Part shown: piece by piece, positions 34,001 through 45,200 of the stretch | How positions within the stretch are numbered: the first letter of the stretch is position 1 | How the letters are laid out: every line of letters begins with the position of its first letter | Source: Limnomonas spitsbergensis | Lineage: Eukaryota; Chlorophyta; Chlorophyceae; Chlamydomonadales | DNA length: 64,000 nt | Direction of reading: 5' to 3' | NCBI GenBank assembly: GCA_037349105.1 | Contig: JAYJMM010000102.1 | Span: forward strand, 2,108,001-2,172,000 | The notes under the pieces: model-generated | What the model saw: only the letters and a program-made list of their open reading frames with translations | Told to the model about the DNA's origin: nothing | Database searches by the model: none | Translations under genes and position numbers: made by a program

Positions 34001-37000
34001 GTACAGGAATTGAAGCAGGAGCATGTACAGGAATTGAAACAGGAGGATGTACAGAATTGAAAGCAGGGGGATGTACAGGAATTGAAACAGGAGGATGTAC
34101 AGAAATTGAAGTAGGAGCATGTACAGGAATTGAAACAGGAGGATGTACAGAAATTGAAGCAGGAGGATGTACAGAAATTGAAACAGGGGGAGAGACGGGG
34201 AGCAGTCCTGAGCCCTGAATAAACTGGATCACAAAAGTAGAACCAGCAGGCATATCACTCTGGTCTCTGTCACATTGCTGAGGTAGCGTTTCATCTCTCT
34301 CGCGATCCGAGGGGGAGGTCTCAAACGCCAGCACGCGTCTTGAACATGAGCCAAGTAGCACGCATGCATGCCTAAAAAATGAGTAAAGGACCGGTATACG
34401 CCTGGAGAAGTGTGGATAAATGAAGCCTAGCGGCAGCTCGGAACCATTCACATGAAACAGCACCAGGCGCAATGCAGCACACCATCCGCTGATGTGGCCT
34501 TGCGCACGTCACGGCAGCGGATCCCCTTAAGGGTAACCTGCAAAAGAAAAGCTAACAATACCCATGAAACAAACAAGCAAAAGGTAAATGCAATTCCCCA
34601 CCTGCTAATATGGCATCATGCGCATCTTCAATCTTATTTTAGCAAAAGCCTTACCGGTACCACTTATTTAAATGCGGTCAACACATTTAATATTAAGTGG
34701 TAAGGGCACCCGATCCCCTCTGGGATTCCCAACAAAAGAGAGCAATCCCCATGTGACCAAGCTGCACGTGGCACAGCGCCATCCACCCATCTGCTGATCC
34801 GGCATCATACATGTCATGGCACCCCGCAACCACTCAAGCCCAGCACCGCCTATCATGCCCAGCAGCACCTGTCGGGCCAAGCGGTACGAGGCACAATGCG
34901 ATTCACCCATCCGCCGATCCAGCGACTTCCGGCACCTCATCTCCTGGAGGGTCCCCACGTCACAGCACCCCACCCCCTGGAGGGTCCCCACAATGTATTG
35001 ACGCACACGTCAAGACCTCTCATATTCCCCTTGACGGTCCCTACCATGTGCACGTCACAACACCTCATGCCATTCAGGGTGTCCTAAGGAAAGATAACAT
35101 GGAGGGTAGAAATAGATCCAAGTGCACCAGGCCAATTACCAGGCCAATTCCTGCTCCCCACCTCAAAGTCAGTCAGATGCGCTGCCTTGGTAAGTGCAGC
35201 ATTGAGCTCCAGCTGGGTGAGGGCCACATGTATCTTCCCCGAGGCAGGCTTGGCACCCGTGCCGCCGGCAGCGGCCGCGGGGGTCGGCCCGGCGGGTGTC
35301 GCGGCAATGCCCGCAACCCCAGCGTCGGCGTCAGCTGCAGCTGCGGCTGGGGGCGGGGAATGCGGAGGCTCGTCCACTGCCTCAATAGGCGCTTTGTCAT
35401 CTCCCACGTGCTCAGCGGGCGCGTCGTCAGCTACCACGTGCACAGCGGGCGCATCATCAGCTACCACGTGCACAGTGGGCGCATCGTCCGCTACCCCGTG
35501 CTGAACAGGAACGTCGACGCCAGTGTCATCAGCTGCCGCGCACTCCGCAGGATCATCACCCTCGCCAGCAACATCGTGCGATGCAGCGCGCGCGGCGTTC
35601 TTCTTGGCAGCAGCGGCGGCGGCGGCCCTCCTCACAGCCTTTGTAGGTTTTTTCTGCGGCTTCCGCACACCGCCGGCATCGTCCCCCAGCCCGCCATCAG
35701 CGGGGGCAGAAGCAGCAGCAGCAGCAGCAGCAGCAGCCATCCCAGCATCCTCAGAGGGGCCTGCCTCAGCGCCAGCAGCCTCAGCAGGGCCTGCCTCAGC
35801 GACCACAGGCTCGGCGGCAGCTCCCTCCCCTGGTTCCAGGTCCCCGGCTACACCAGGTTCCAACACCGCTGCCACGGGAGCAGATTCCGCGCCCAGAGGG
35901 GCTGCATCCTCCTCACCTCCCAGCCCGGCGGACTCTTCTGCGGCGGCCGCCGGCAGTTGAGGGCTTCCCTCAGCTGGAGCGGCCTCCACAGCCGCAGCAG
36001 CGCTGAGAGCAGCAGCGGCGGCGGCATCGTGCGCGGCAACTGCAGAGGCGGCGGCTGCGCGTCGGTCCTTGACCTTGTCACGCACATCAGCTGCGGGCGC
36101 CTCCCGTGTGTCCTCGACGGGAGGCTCTGCAACCGGGGCTGCCAGGGCCCTGTCCTCCTGATGCAGGAGTACCAACGGGACGGGCCAGGACGTTGACCTG
36201 AACCTTGCCCGCGCGTCCTTGCCCTTCTGCCCGGCACCTGCTCGGCCGCTCTTTCGTGACGGTGTGGGCTCGGGCTTCTCAACGGGCGGGCTGAACTCCC
36301 GAGGGTCCTCGCAGGAAGGCGTGGCCTGCTGAACTGCCGGCACGCTGTGGCCGGCAGCCGCTCCTGCCTTCGGCGCGTGTGGCACCTGAGCCGCAGTATC
36401 CTCCGGAGGTTCCGGAGTGGCCTCAAGGTCTGCTGCTGGGGCTGGACCCGGCTCTTCATCAACGGAGCAAGCAGGCTCAGCCACGCTGTCCCCGGTGGCA
36501 AAGGCCGGCTCGTCAGCCGCTGCCTTGGCAGGTGCTGCTGTGTCAGCAGCGGCCGCGGCAGTAGGCTGTTCCCCTGCTTCCACAAAAAGTGGGCTGGCTA
36601 GATCTTCAGCGGAGGTTGAGGCGTCCTCAGTTGCTAGGTCGGGGTCTGGATGCACCTGGGAATCCAGAACGTCCACTGAGGCGGCAGCAGCACACGCAGT
36701 CTCGCCCATGACTGCAGGTTCCTCTGTGGCGTTGCCATCTGTCATGTCTACATCATCGGCAGTAGCAGCAGTCTCGTCATGCGGGACTGGAACAGGAGCT
36801 CCGGGTTCCGGTGCTCCATTGACGTCATTTGCGCCTGGGCTGGTGGCAGCAGCGGCTTGCGCGACGTCAAGCGGCAGGGCCGCGTCAACAGACGCGGCGG
36901 CAGCGGCCGGCGGCAAGGAATTCCTGTCGCAATCAACTGCACGCGAAACCGCTGGGCCGGTCGCATCCGGCGCAGGTGCAGCCAGCTCCACGGGCACATC

Positions 37001-40000
37001 CAAGGGAGACAGCACAGGGTAGAACGAGGAGGGTGCTCCCTGGCCTTCTGCCATGACGGATTCTCCGGTTGTAACCGCAGCCTTGCTGGCAGTAACTCCA
37101 GCTTCCCCGGCTGTAAGTACAGCCTTGCTGGCAGTAACTCCAGCTTCCCCGGCTGTAAGTACAGCCTCGCTGGCAGTAACTCCAGCTTCCCCGGCTGTAG
37201 CTGCAGCCTCGCTGGCAGTGACTGCAGCTTCCCCGGCTGTAACTACAGCCTCGCTGGCAGTAACTCTAGCTTCCCCGGCTGTAGCTGCAGCCTCGCTGGC
37301 AGTGACTGCAGCTCCCTCGGCTGTAACCGCAGCCTGATCACTTGCTGATACAGGAACGTCGGTCACATCAGGCTGGGTGACCTCATCTGCATAAAGGGCC
37401 CCCAGCAATGTCAGCTCAGATTCGAATCCGGAAAGGGCAGTTCCAGGCAGCTGCGTGCAAGCATCGCCTTCAGCCGCCACAGCGGCAGGCGCTGCAGCTG
37501 GAGCTAAACCCACGTCTCTGGCGTCACCCTGCAACGCCTCGCCAGGGGTCCAGTCCGGCGCCGCCCCATCAGCCTGCTGGTCAGGCGCTGCGAACGCCGG
37601 CGGCCCCACCGCCGCCAGGTCAGGCGAGGCGGCAGGCTCAGCCAGCACAACCCCCTCCATAGCGCAGGCTTCTACAGGTGACGCCTCCAAGGCCAGGAGT
37701 CCACCGGACAACGACCGAGCTGCTCCGGAATCCTCGCTAGGTGCCAGCAGGAGCGGCAGAGGGTGCTCGGCGCAGCCGCCACTCCCCATGGCACCTTCAA
37801 TTGCCATGCCCGGCGCGGCGGCCTCCAGCGCGCCCGCGGCGGGCGCATCGGGAAACACCGGGAGAATCGCGGGTGAATCCGAAGCGTCTAGGAAGGCCGG
37901 CCGGCCATCTGGCGCATCCAGCAGCTGCGCCTCAGCAGCCGCCTCAGGGTGCCCCACCAGGTACAGCATGCGGACCAGCAGCTCCCCGAAGCTGCTCGCA
38001 TACCTGCAGGCAGCAATGCCTGTTTCAGAACCCAGCAGACCGGCCTTGGGGAGCAGCCTCGAGCCTTAACCTACCGGCGGCCTGCGGCCCCAGCAGTAGT
38101 GCTTGCAGCACCAGGTTCTACTTGCCAGGTTGTGGCGGAATTGAAACAGGTGCACCCTGAAATGAACACCGCTATGTTATGTACGCAATCAGGCGTGCAG
38201 CTTACGTGACTCAAGCCACTCAAGCCAGCATTGGTTTGTGCCCCTGCGAATCTCCTTAATGCCCGCCAACCCACTGCTGCTGGAGACCCAATTGGGGCCC
38301 AACCTATACTGCCCTTCAGCCGGTGGCCCCAGCAGTATGGCTCACCGCGCATGGGGCCTCCAGCTCAAGGCCTCAAGGTAGCTGAAATGTAGCTGAAGCA
38401 TCGGAAGCCCCCAAAAAGGAATACCGGTACTGCAAACATCTTGCAGTTACAGAAGCAGCCGTGCACGAGACACTGTCATGTAAAGAGCACACTCCATCTG
38501 AGAGTAATAGCATGACCACAAGCATGCAGGGAATCCGCTGTACTACACCCATCCACACCACTTCGATTCCCCTCTTGCCCTGCTCAATAACAGCACTTCA
38601 GCATGGACACCGCGTTGCAGCCCCCATTGACACGTTATACTCAAGGCACCCACCCTGGTGACGAGGGCGTTGACAGCCTAGCGTACTGCTTCAGAATGAG
38701 CTGTACACCCTCGTCCACACCAGCGAAGTCTGCATGGAGGTCCTCCAGAGGCAGGCCGCGAATGCATGCCACGCACTCTTCGTAACGCTGCTGCGAGACG
38801 TTGAAGGGAGAGCGGCCGAATCCGTACCCCCACTTGCCGTACCTAGAGGCGGTGATTCAAAGGCATGAGTTAAGCCCTTTTTAGAGTGTGGGGGCGGGAT
38901 TGTGGGGTGCACAGGTGTAAGGAATCACCAGAGTTTATATAAGTGCGCACCAGGCTAGCTCCGGCAGGCTGCTGGGCAGCCACCAGTGGGCTTATGGGAT
39001 CCAGCCTTGACTGGCCTGCAGCCAGTGGCCCAAGCAGCAGGGCTTGCTACGGTACGCCATTCCGGCCCAAGGTCGTGATGTAGCTGAATTGCAGCTGAAG
39101 CATCCAAAATTAAGCACTGGCAATCGCCTGACGGTTATAAGCAACCTGGCAGCTTCGCTAGAAAGCTTACAAAATGACTTTGTGTTGAAGTTTAGAACGA
39201 CTCAATTTGCTGCATGGTGCACTCCTTCATGAAAATTGTCCAGGTATGAAGGGGGCAATGCACAAGCGCACAATCTCGCACATTTGAGCTGCTGGCTGAA
39301 GGAGCCTGACATCCAATGTTTTGAAGGCAGGCCACCCTACAGCAGCGAAAAGCCAAATGGTGACCAAATCTGGGCCGGCCTACGACCAGCGGCCCATGCA
39401 CAAGGCCTCCTGCCAGAGGCCGGATGGAAGCTTGACTGCAATTAAACGGTGGCTGAGCCTTGCAAAAAGGCACACTGGCTGGCATTAGCACTAGCCTCAC
39501 CATGTGGTTCCGAAGGCCGAGGTGTGCAGTGTGCGCAGCAGCATGCCGCTCTTGTTGGAGACGTCTTCCACGGAGACCTCACGAGCTGCCAGCAGCGTGC
39601 ACAGCGAGTCCCAAATCACCATCAGCTGCTGCCCTGTTAGCCGATCCGGGCCTGTTGAGTCCCGGGCGTTCATTCTATGCAGGTGCCCAAACCCGTTTGC
39701 ATGGAGTGTGCCATGCATGAAGTGGTGCTTTGACTCTAGCAGAGATGTGGGGGCATCGTCTTCGAGCTCGGTCGACTTGTCGACGCTGTAGAAATGGCTG
39801 GGGGCCTGCGCGCCGAAAAGCTTGGCCTCGACGATGGCAGGCAGCAGAGTGGGATCACCGAGGACCTCAGCGGCTGGGATGATGAAGTGATACTGACGCG
39901 TGGAAACGGGGTGGTTCTGCCATCCTGAGAATCGAACAGGGGGCCCAAATCAAAAAAATCAGCAATTTTGAGAAAAGCCCTGGTGCCATGCGTGTCATGG

Positions 40001-40276
40001 CATGATTGGCTCACCCATATTTCGGCAGCAGTCGCAAACGGGGATTCGCTCTTTGACCTCGGATGTGCGCTCCTCGTACACATGCAGGTTCACATTGCAC
40101 CCGCCCTCAGCTCTCAGCTGGATGACCCAGGCTGAGAATTGTTTAAAGCGTCTGAGGGAAACCTTTGAGCCGTAGAGCCGAAGTAGCTCCTGCACATTTT
40201 CCCTAAAAGGCCCAGAGAATGTTGTTTCTGGCGGAAGACTAGGACTCAGCCAGGGCACGCTCCTTCCGAGCTCCAT
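18540..40276 (-). CDS. Giant PHD-finger protein related to plant MS1/MMD1(DUET)
   Basis: I infer 23 exons: 40276-40015, 39924-39501, 38842-38654, 38003-35162, 34537-34508 (uncertain end), 33907-33836, 33208-33072, 32268-32181, 31714-29394, 28733-28673, 28567-28527, 28466-28376, 28194-27866, 27215-26919, 26306-25646, 25099-24591, 24000-23901, 23582-21747, 21237-21148, 20721-20575, 19934-19809, 19477-19340, 18779-18540. All junctions are GT-AG, and phases agree throughout (11,031 nt, about 3,676 residues). Start ATG 40276 lies in GCAGCCATGG. Conserved blocks occur in the order known for land-plant MS1/MMD1 PHD proteins, nuclear regulators of male meiosis and tapetum; the plant proteins are only about 700 residues. 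Here blocks are separated by acidic, Ala-rich and Gln-rich insertions. In an alga the role is unknown; chromatin reading or transcriptional control in the nucleus is inferred. Splitting into two genes is possible, but phases and block order argue for one. Confidence 0.7.
19480..19745. repeat. 68-bp minisatellite in intron 21 of the PHD gene
   Basis: Three and a half units start ATGGTGCAGGGTCCTGTGCC at 19511, 19579 and 19647. Each unit carries a CCATGCCATGCAG-like sequence on the minus strand, so the repeat contains several copies of something close to the exon 22 acceptor; the true acceptor is the one at 19480-19478. Confidence 0.85.
21747..23582 (-). other. Exon 18: conserved 'DTK-x-YVK' start, then poly-Gln
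   Basis: The exon opens FCFDFPAEPLNPHAQVLRDT then KCYVKQYNGP, the counterpart of plant 'VLDTKHFVKEY'. Then follow about 550 residues dominated by Leu-Gln-Gln units and pure Gln runs (CAG/CAA, near 21960-22090 and 22870-23110), typical of transcription-regulator activation or phase-separation regions. It ends RLRLLVQ at a GTGCGA donor (21746) and joins exon 19 (VVNLPDDAPV). Exons 16-17 just upstream encode LLKEQVQCDLQYLYCHIM and LTVKLRNLPYVLQ, matching the plant 'VLKDLVYLYKHIL' region. Confidence 0.65.
26919..28194 (-). other. Exons 13-14: acidic and low-complexity segment
   Basis: Exon 13 (27866-28194) begins GVDFGDLTEEEDEEGDEE, continues as a long Glu/Gly/Asp run, and ends in a charged helix (RQEQAAKRAAEQEAEAARLA). 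Exon 14 (26919-27215) is Ala/Gly/Ser-rich with GNKRQHRATPAEDSADGA. The phase-2 junctions on both sides fit only one frame of exon 14, which is how it was chosen over a longer competing open frame. Confidence 0.55.
28376..28733 (-). other. Exons 10-12 with an internally duplicated exon
   Basis: Exon 10 encodes SALLRGGGALFKYSFLKQK and exon 12 ELMKRFIGLYSPTSLRKRVR. Exon 12 and its 5' flank (about 28440-28505) are duplicated at 28542-28607. Joining exon 10 directly to exon 12 shifts the frame. The duplicate, spliced 28567-28527 and read one base out of its original frame, encodes KSHGALHWIVLALG and restores phase on both sides. Splice sites are CAG at 28570-28568 and GTATGG at 28526. Confidence 0.5.
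29005..29127. repeat. Tandem repeat with GAGGGCCTTGCAACA core
   Basis: Four units of about 20-34 bp containing (A)GTAGAGGGCCTTGCAACA lie in intron 9 of the PHD gene, with one more diverged unit to the left. No coding role. Confidence 0.8.
29394..31714 (-). other. Exon 9: 773-residue Ala/Lys/Glu-rich insertion
   Basis: A single open block rich in Ala, Pro, Lys and Glu, with basic clusters (KPDPRRKSRASK, TRPKSRRDRSKAG, KKRTPARPRLGKG) and poly-Ala/Glu helices. It looks disordered and nuclear. It ends ELGYWIRSCRSQEDIDGKPG, which rejoins the conserved frame through a phase-2 donor into exon 10. The 5' end may be at 31714 or at a second acceptor about 27 nt further in; both keep phase 0. Confidence 0.55.
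32181..33907 (-). other. Exons 6-8: middle conserved block of the PHD gene
   Basis: Exon 6 encodes EIKRFFDPVKLQRMVEAALQ, exon 7 ALRDSVNLVHRDNCVVDSML and QMSNIRLAGWAIYR, and exon 8 SGISGKGTYFCYCELPKE. They align in order with the plant 'RWSPKRL..A..VIVxAL', 'VSRQEVRDAAR..IGDTGLLDFVLKS' and 'GNHVVGNYLVRRxxNPVTKVLEYCLED' blocks. The YR-S junction is split by a phase-2 intron. Intron 7 holds degenerate duplicates of parts of both neighbouring exons. A short (CA)n tract lies at 33408-33432 in intron 6. Confidence 0.65.
33925..34195. repeat. 24-bp minisatellite in intron 5 of the PHD gene
   Basis: About eleven units with the core GGAGGATGTACAGGAATT, each followed by GAAACA or GAAGCA. It begins just upstream (gene sense) of the acceptor of exon 6. 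The preceding exon 5 is the weakest in the model: V-T-L-K-G-I-R-C-R-D is supported by a good acceptor at 34537, but its donor is ambiguous. Confidence 0.85.
37056..37335 (-). repeat. 42-bp coding repeat in exon 4 of the PHD gene
   Basis: About six and a half units encode a 14-residue Ala/Thr/Val/Glu repeat (TAGEAGVTASKAVL and variants). It lies inside the 947-residue exon 4, which is dominated by Ala, Asp, Glu and Pro, with a further 12-residue VVADDAPAxH repeat near 35400-35500. Exon 4 begins with YASSFGELLVRMLYLVG, equivalent to the plant 'LGDLLRFML' block; the rest is an insertion with no plant counterpart I know. Confidence 0.8.
38654..40276 (-). other. Exons 1-3: conserved N-terminal block of the PHD gene
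   Basis: This block fixes the family. It reads GPFRENVQELLRLYG, WVIQLRAEGG..VNLHVYEE, VCDCCRNMG, RQYHFIIPA, HGTLHANGFGHLHRMNARD, LTGQQLMVIWDSLCTLLAAR, EVSVEDVSNKSGMLLRTLH and WYGKWGYGFGRSPF. Plant MS1/MMD1 proteins show the same string of motifs (FRxNVR, LHVIEE, CDxCR-xGW, KYHFIIP, HGVxHANGFGHLLR, WDRLC, RKVSVxDVSKKxGM, WYGxWGYxFGxGSF). Two introns (phase 1 and phase 2) interrupt it; the Trp of WYG is itself split by intron 2. Confidence 0.8.
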
Positions 40277-42295
40277 GGCTGCGTATTCCTTTTTCTTAAT
40301 GCTCGCCTTGCCTACGATCTGACATTCCAATAAAGTTAGCGAATACACTTCAACGTCGATTACATGGGGATGGCACGGTGCAGGGCTCACGGGATTGGCC
40401 ACAGGTTTAACAGATGTAAGTCATATGAGATGATTTGCTTGCGTTAAATGTAGACAGGGAGTGACAGAGCATTTCTGAGAAGGTGTGGACGTACGTACCA
40501 CCCCAAAGTCGCATGTCACGTCGAGTGCGGGCGTCGGGTACTCGGGTTGGGGTCGGGTACTCGGCTTGTCCCGTACCCAAACGTTTGGTTGCATGATTGA
40601 TGCATTTCCCTTCTAACAAACTACCATACCGCAGGAATTCGCATGCGTGTAAAGTGCGACGATGGCTTAAATATCGTTTTGTTGCGGTATCGTATACGGT
40701 ACGATTCATACCAGGGGACGCCTTAGAGATATGCGATCAGTCTGGGATCCGGCATACCGTACTTGGTTGACAAAGGCTTGCTGCAAACGTCCATCATCAC
40801 CATGGTACGATAAATAACAAGCCAGATATCTGCCATAAAATTGGAATGACATGGGTATATTTGGATTCTGGAGGTGAATTGCATGATGACCGGTCACACA
40901 TACCGGTACGGTACCGGTGACAGGGGCTCTACAACTGGGAGTGTCCTTTTACGTCTCTGCTTGGCGTAGAATATTTGCAACGCAAAAGAGAAAATGCTGA
41001 TGAAAGGAAGAGAGTGCATCTTCGGCGTGGACCTGGATGGGGATGTACTGAGTGGCTGACAACTAACGGGAGTGTCCAACCACTCCAACGAACGAAAGAA
41101 AACGCGTGGCGGCGGTAAAAGGAACATTACGGACTGGGGAATGGGGTGCTTTGTTGGGCAACCCGGGAAATGGGTGTGGAATCCGTAGACTGGCTGAAGA
41201 ATGTTGAGGGGTCCGCAGTCACAGCAGCGCAGCCAAGTCTGACCAGGATAATGATGGACGACCAACCAAACTGGGAATCATCATAAGAGAATTTAGTGTG
41301 CCCATAACAAAACAACTGAGGTGATAAATTGAAGTTGAACTCTTGATTGTCCACACCGATGGAGCCCTGCGGCCAAGGTTTTTGTAGGACTGTATCAAGA
41401 GTTTAAGCAATTGTGATAATATAATCCCCTTCAGCTCAAAGACATCAAAGGATGATGCCATCTTTATCATAGGCCCTTGATGATTTGAGTCAATTCATTT
41501 GCTGCATTGGCGACTCATCAGGACATGCTGCTGCTTTAAATAGGGGATGGCAGATCCTTCAGGCTGCCTGGGATTCTGGGAACCTCCACATCTTAGCCTT
41601 CAAAGCAGCAATATATAGTAATATGGTAGTTTTTGCTGTGCTTCACAGGAGTTTGTTGGGGCTTGTGTTATCTAAACTAGGCCTCCGAGGGTTAAGTCAG
41701 CAGAGTATGTTCTGTTGAGCTTCTCTGCTGAAATATTTCTCCTTTATCCACCTTGGGCTGTACTACCATGTCGAGCTTATAGCTTTGAAAGATAGTTGTA
41801 TGTGAACTGAGTGACTAGTACTGAGGGGAGCTGCTGCAATGTGATGGAGTGTATTACCGGTATGACAAGGTCGCTAGCCGGTTCAAGCAAGGTCCAAATC
41901 AATTATGATTCCTGCAAACCCAGCACACTTCAGACCTTGAACACTCTCGCAACAACGAAAAACAGCAACGCAATGGACGAATAATGTGAAAACAAGCAAG
42001 AAAACAATGAGAGCCAATCCAGGTTCAATAACAGAGATTAGGCAGTGCAAATACTAGGAGAGATCATCTGTACGTCTTTATATAATAAACGAGGGCATCA
42101 GTCAAGGGCTGGTCGCAAATTTCATTTAGCAGCCTGGCTGGACAGGACGATAGTATGAACAGATTTATCATTCAAAAAGCGCTGCTACAATTCTCAGGCC
42201 TGTCCACTGCTTCGCTGTTATTTTTTGCTTTGGGTCTCACTAGGGGTAGTGAGATATCTTTGACTGGCCGTGCAGAAGCTTGGAACATCCTCCGT
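40277..42295. other. Intergenic region between the two minus-strand genes
   Basis: It should hold the 3' end of the glycoprotein gene and the promoter/5' UTR of the PHD gene. Frames on either strand (for example 40894-41265 minus) have no domain. ACCGGT-containing palindromic words cluster at 40900-40920 and recur near 41858. A good splice acceptor (TGTCAG, ending about 40318) precedes the start ATG in frame, so an upstream non-coding or coding exon is possible. Confidence 0.4.
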
Positions 42296-45200
42296 TTAGG
42301 TGAACAAAGGATCAGACATGTCAGTGTAGCACACCGATCCGGCTGCTGCAGCGGACAACCAAGAGGGCTGGTTGCTGTAGGTCAAGGGGCTTGCTGTGGC
42401 ACCAGTCGAAGGCACATTGATACCTGTGAGAAACCGCTGGTAATATAGGGTGCTGCCGCACATGACATGGCCCATCTTGATCACATTGGCGGAGTAGAGG
42501 AGCGGTTGGAGGACCATCCACTCAGCATCGGACACGCTGAAGTAGAACTTGGAGGCAACACGCACCGCGTTCTGAAGGAGGCATCGAGAAGTGGAAGTCA
42601 GAATGAGCTGTAACTCGAGACTGATTGTGTTTAAATCAGACACTTCGACACACATGCGGCCGAGCCTTTTTGAACAGGGTCCAGCTGCTGATGGGAGGGC
42701 GCTCTCACCTGAATGTTGGGGAGTGGAGTAACCACAGCGCAGCCATTGGCAATGTTAGTGCCAATGTAGACATTGGCGTTCAGGCCAGCCAACTTGACTG
42801 CATCGGTGATGACGAAGTACATCTTTTTGCACAGGGTCTGCAGATAGTAGGGTGGGAACAGAAAGTGGTTAGATTTTCTGCCTCTTTCCAACACACACAC
42901 AAATACGTGGAAAAGCGCAAGGATTGAGGAAACTGCTGATATAGACAGCCGTCCAACATGTAATGAATTTGGTTCATGGCTCGAGACTCACCGCTACGAC
43001 CGTGCTGACAGCAATATTGCTGTTAACGCCTCCATAGGCGGTGACCATGGGGGTGTTAATCCAGAGCATGTGGGTGACAGGGCCGGCAGGGGGGCCGGCA
43101 GGGGGGACGACAGGGGAGGGGATGGGGGAAGGGACTGGGGAGGTGACAGGTGAGGGGACAGGTGAGGAGACAGCGCGAGGCGGGAGAGGGGGAGGAGGAG
43201 GGGAAGGGCGAGGAGGGGATGGGGGAGGAGGGCTAGGGGGAGGAGGGGAAGGAGGAGGGGAGGTCCTGGCAGGGGGAGGCGGCGCACAGCACAAGGATGG
43301 CTGAGCAACAGTTCCAAGAGCACCGCCAGTGCATGTGAACTGCTGGCCATTGCCGCCAACAGAGGGAATCACTGCCATTGTGGTATCACAAGGCACCGCA
43401 GTGGCGGCTGAGCACTGGGGCGCAGACACCTGGTAGAGGAAGTAAGTGATGAGGGGGGAGGTGAGGGCAGTGTAGAACCTGACTGCATCAGACTGAATGA
43501 GGTATGGCACCAAGATCTGGATTCCACCCTCGACATCAGCACAACCAGTGGCACCGTTGGGGGTGGGGGATGGCGTCATGGTGGCGATCACGCTGTTGAT
43601 AGCGGTATTGATGCAGACACTGTTGCTGCTGCAAGAGATCGTGGAGCTGAGGAAGAAGATGGAGACAAAACCAGAGGGAGGCGGGGGGGGAGGGGGGCTG
43701 GGAGAGGGAGGAGGAGTAGGGGGGGAAGGAGAGGGAGAAGGAGAGGGAGGAGGAGGAGAAGGTGTAGGAGGGCCAGGGGGAGGGGGAGGGGGAGATGAAG
43801 GGGGAGGAGGTGGGCTGGGGGGTGGGCTGGGGCACAAGGGAATTATGCCAGTCCTTGACACAGTATCGGGCCGCACAGTAGGCGTGGCTGGGGAAGAGTA
43901 CAGGACGAATGAGGTGCCGCCACAAGTCATGTTGGCCCAGACCTGGTCAGTGCAGGCCAGGTTGTACTGCTGTGCAAGAATCTGGACATTGATGACATCA
44001 TTGAAGTTCAGAAGGAACTGCTGCTGTGCTGCCTGATTGAGCAGGACGGAGGTGAGCAGCAGGTTGGGCGTCAGACCACTGGCAGGCATAGGGGTGGGGA
44101 CAAGGAAATTGAAAACACTACCAGTGTAGGCAGAGACAACATTCCTTGCGAAGAGCTGGTTGAAGAGTTGGGCAAAACGGGTACCGTCGCTGCCTGTGGC
44201 AGTTCCCGAGAGGTTAACGTTGAAGGGCAAGCCAGCAGAGTAGTACTTGAAAACATTGATAAAGACCGAGCAGGAAGGAGGCGGGGGAGGGGGAGGGCTG
44301 GGAGGGAGAGGGGGGCTGGGAGAGGCAGGAGGAGGCCTGGGAGGGGTAATTGGGGAGGGGGGGGAGGGGACGGGAGGAGGCAGGGGAGGGGAGGGAGGGC
44401 CAGGAGGAGGTTTGGGAGAGGGGGGAGGGGGAGGGGGCAGATCGCACATCGGGGAGCCAGCGATGATGATGGTGCACTTGGAGATAACGGTGAGGTTGGC
44501 GGGCGAGTTGGTGCGGCTGATCAAGTTGATTCCGTATAGAAAGCCGTAGACAGAAGTAGAAACTTGCTGCACAGGGGCCAGGGCGCCAGTGCTGTACATG
44601 CTGCTGCAAGCGTAGTAATTGTTGGCGCACCCTTGGCCAAGAGGGGTGATATCAGAGGCAGTGCCAACGCCGGGAGCGCAGTTGATGGGGCTGGAGTTTT
44701 GGTTGTCGTAGTAGGTTCCGAAGAAGCCGCAGACAGCAGGGCTGTCTGCAGCAGGGGAGGGTGTGGACATGTCAGGGTGCAGGCAGAGGGGTACATGTGG
44801 AGGGCTGCATGCGGAGGGCGGCATGTCGAGGGCTGCATGTCGAGGGCTGCATGCGGAGGAGTATATATAAGGACTTATGGGTGCATGTGGAGGGCTGCAT
44901 GCGGAGGGCTGCATGTGGAGGGCTGCATGTGGAGGGCTGCATGCGGAGGGGTATATAAGGAGGGCTGCATGTGGAGGGCTGCATGCGGAGGGGTATATAA
45001 GGAGGGCTGCATGTGGAGGGCTGCATGCGGAGGGGTATATAAGGAGGGCTGCATGTGGAGGGCTGCATGCGGAGGGGTGTATAAGGAGGGCTGCATGTGG
45101 AGGGCTGCATGCGGAAGGGTGCATACAGGTCAAAAGCCGTAGCATGTGTCAATGTCAGCGGACTTACCAGCATCACCAGCCAGGCCGTTGGGGTACGTGG

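Noticed and set aside
34811..37662. Plus-strand frames of 461, 189 and 201 codons opposite exon 4 of the PHD gene
   Set aside because: GC-rich antisense of Ala/Pro/Glu codons; the minus frame connects in phase to conserved exons on both sides.
43041..44549. Plus-strand Gly-rich frames inside the minus-strand glycoprotein gene
   Set aside because: Shadows of poly-Pro linkers.
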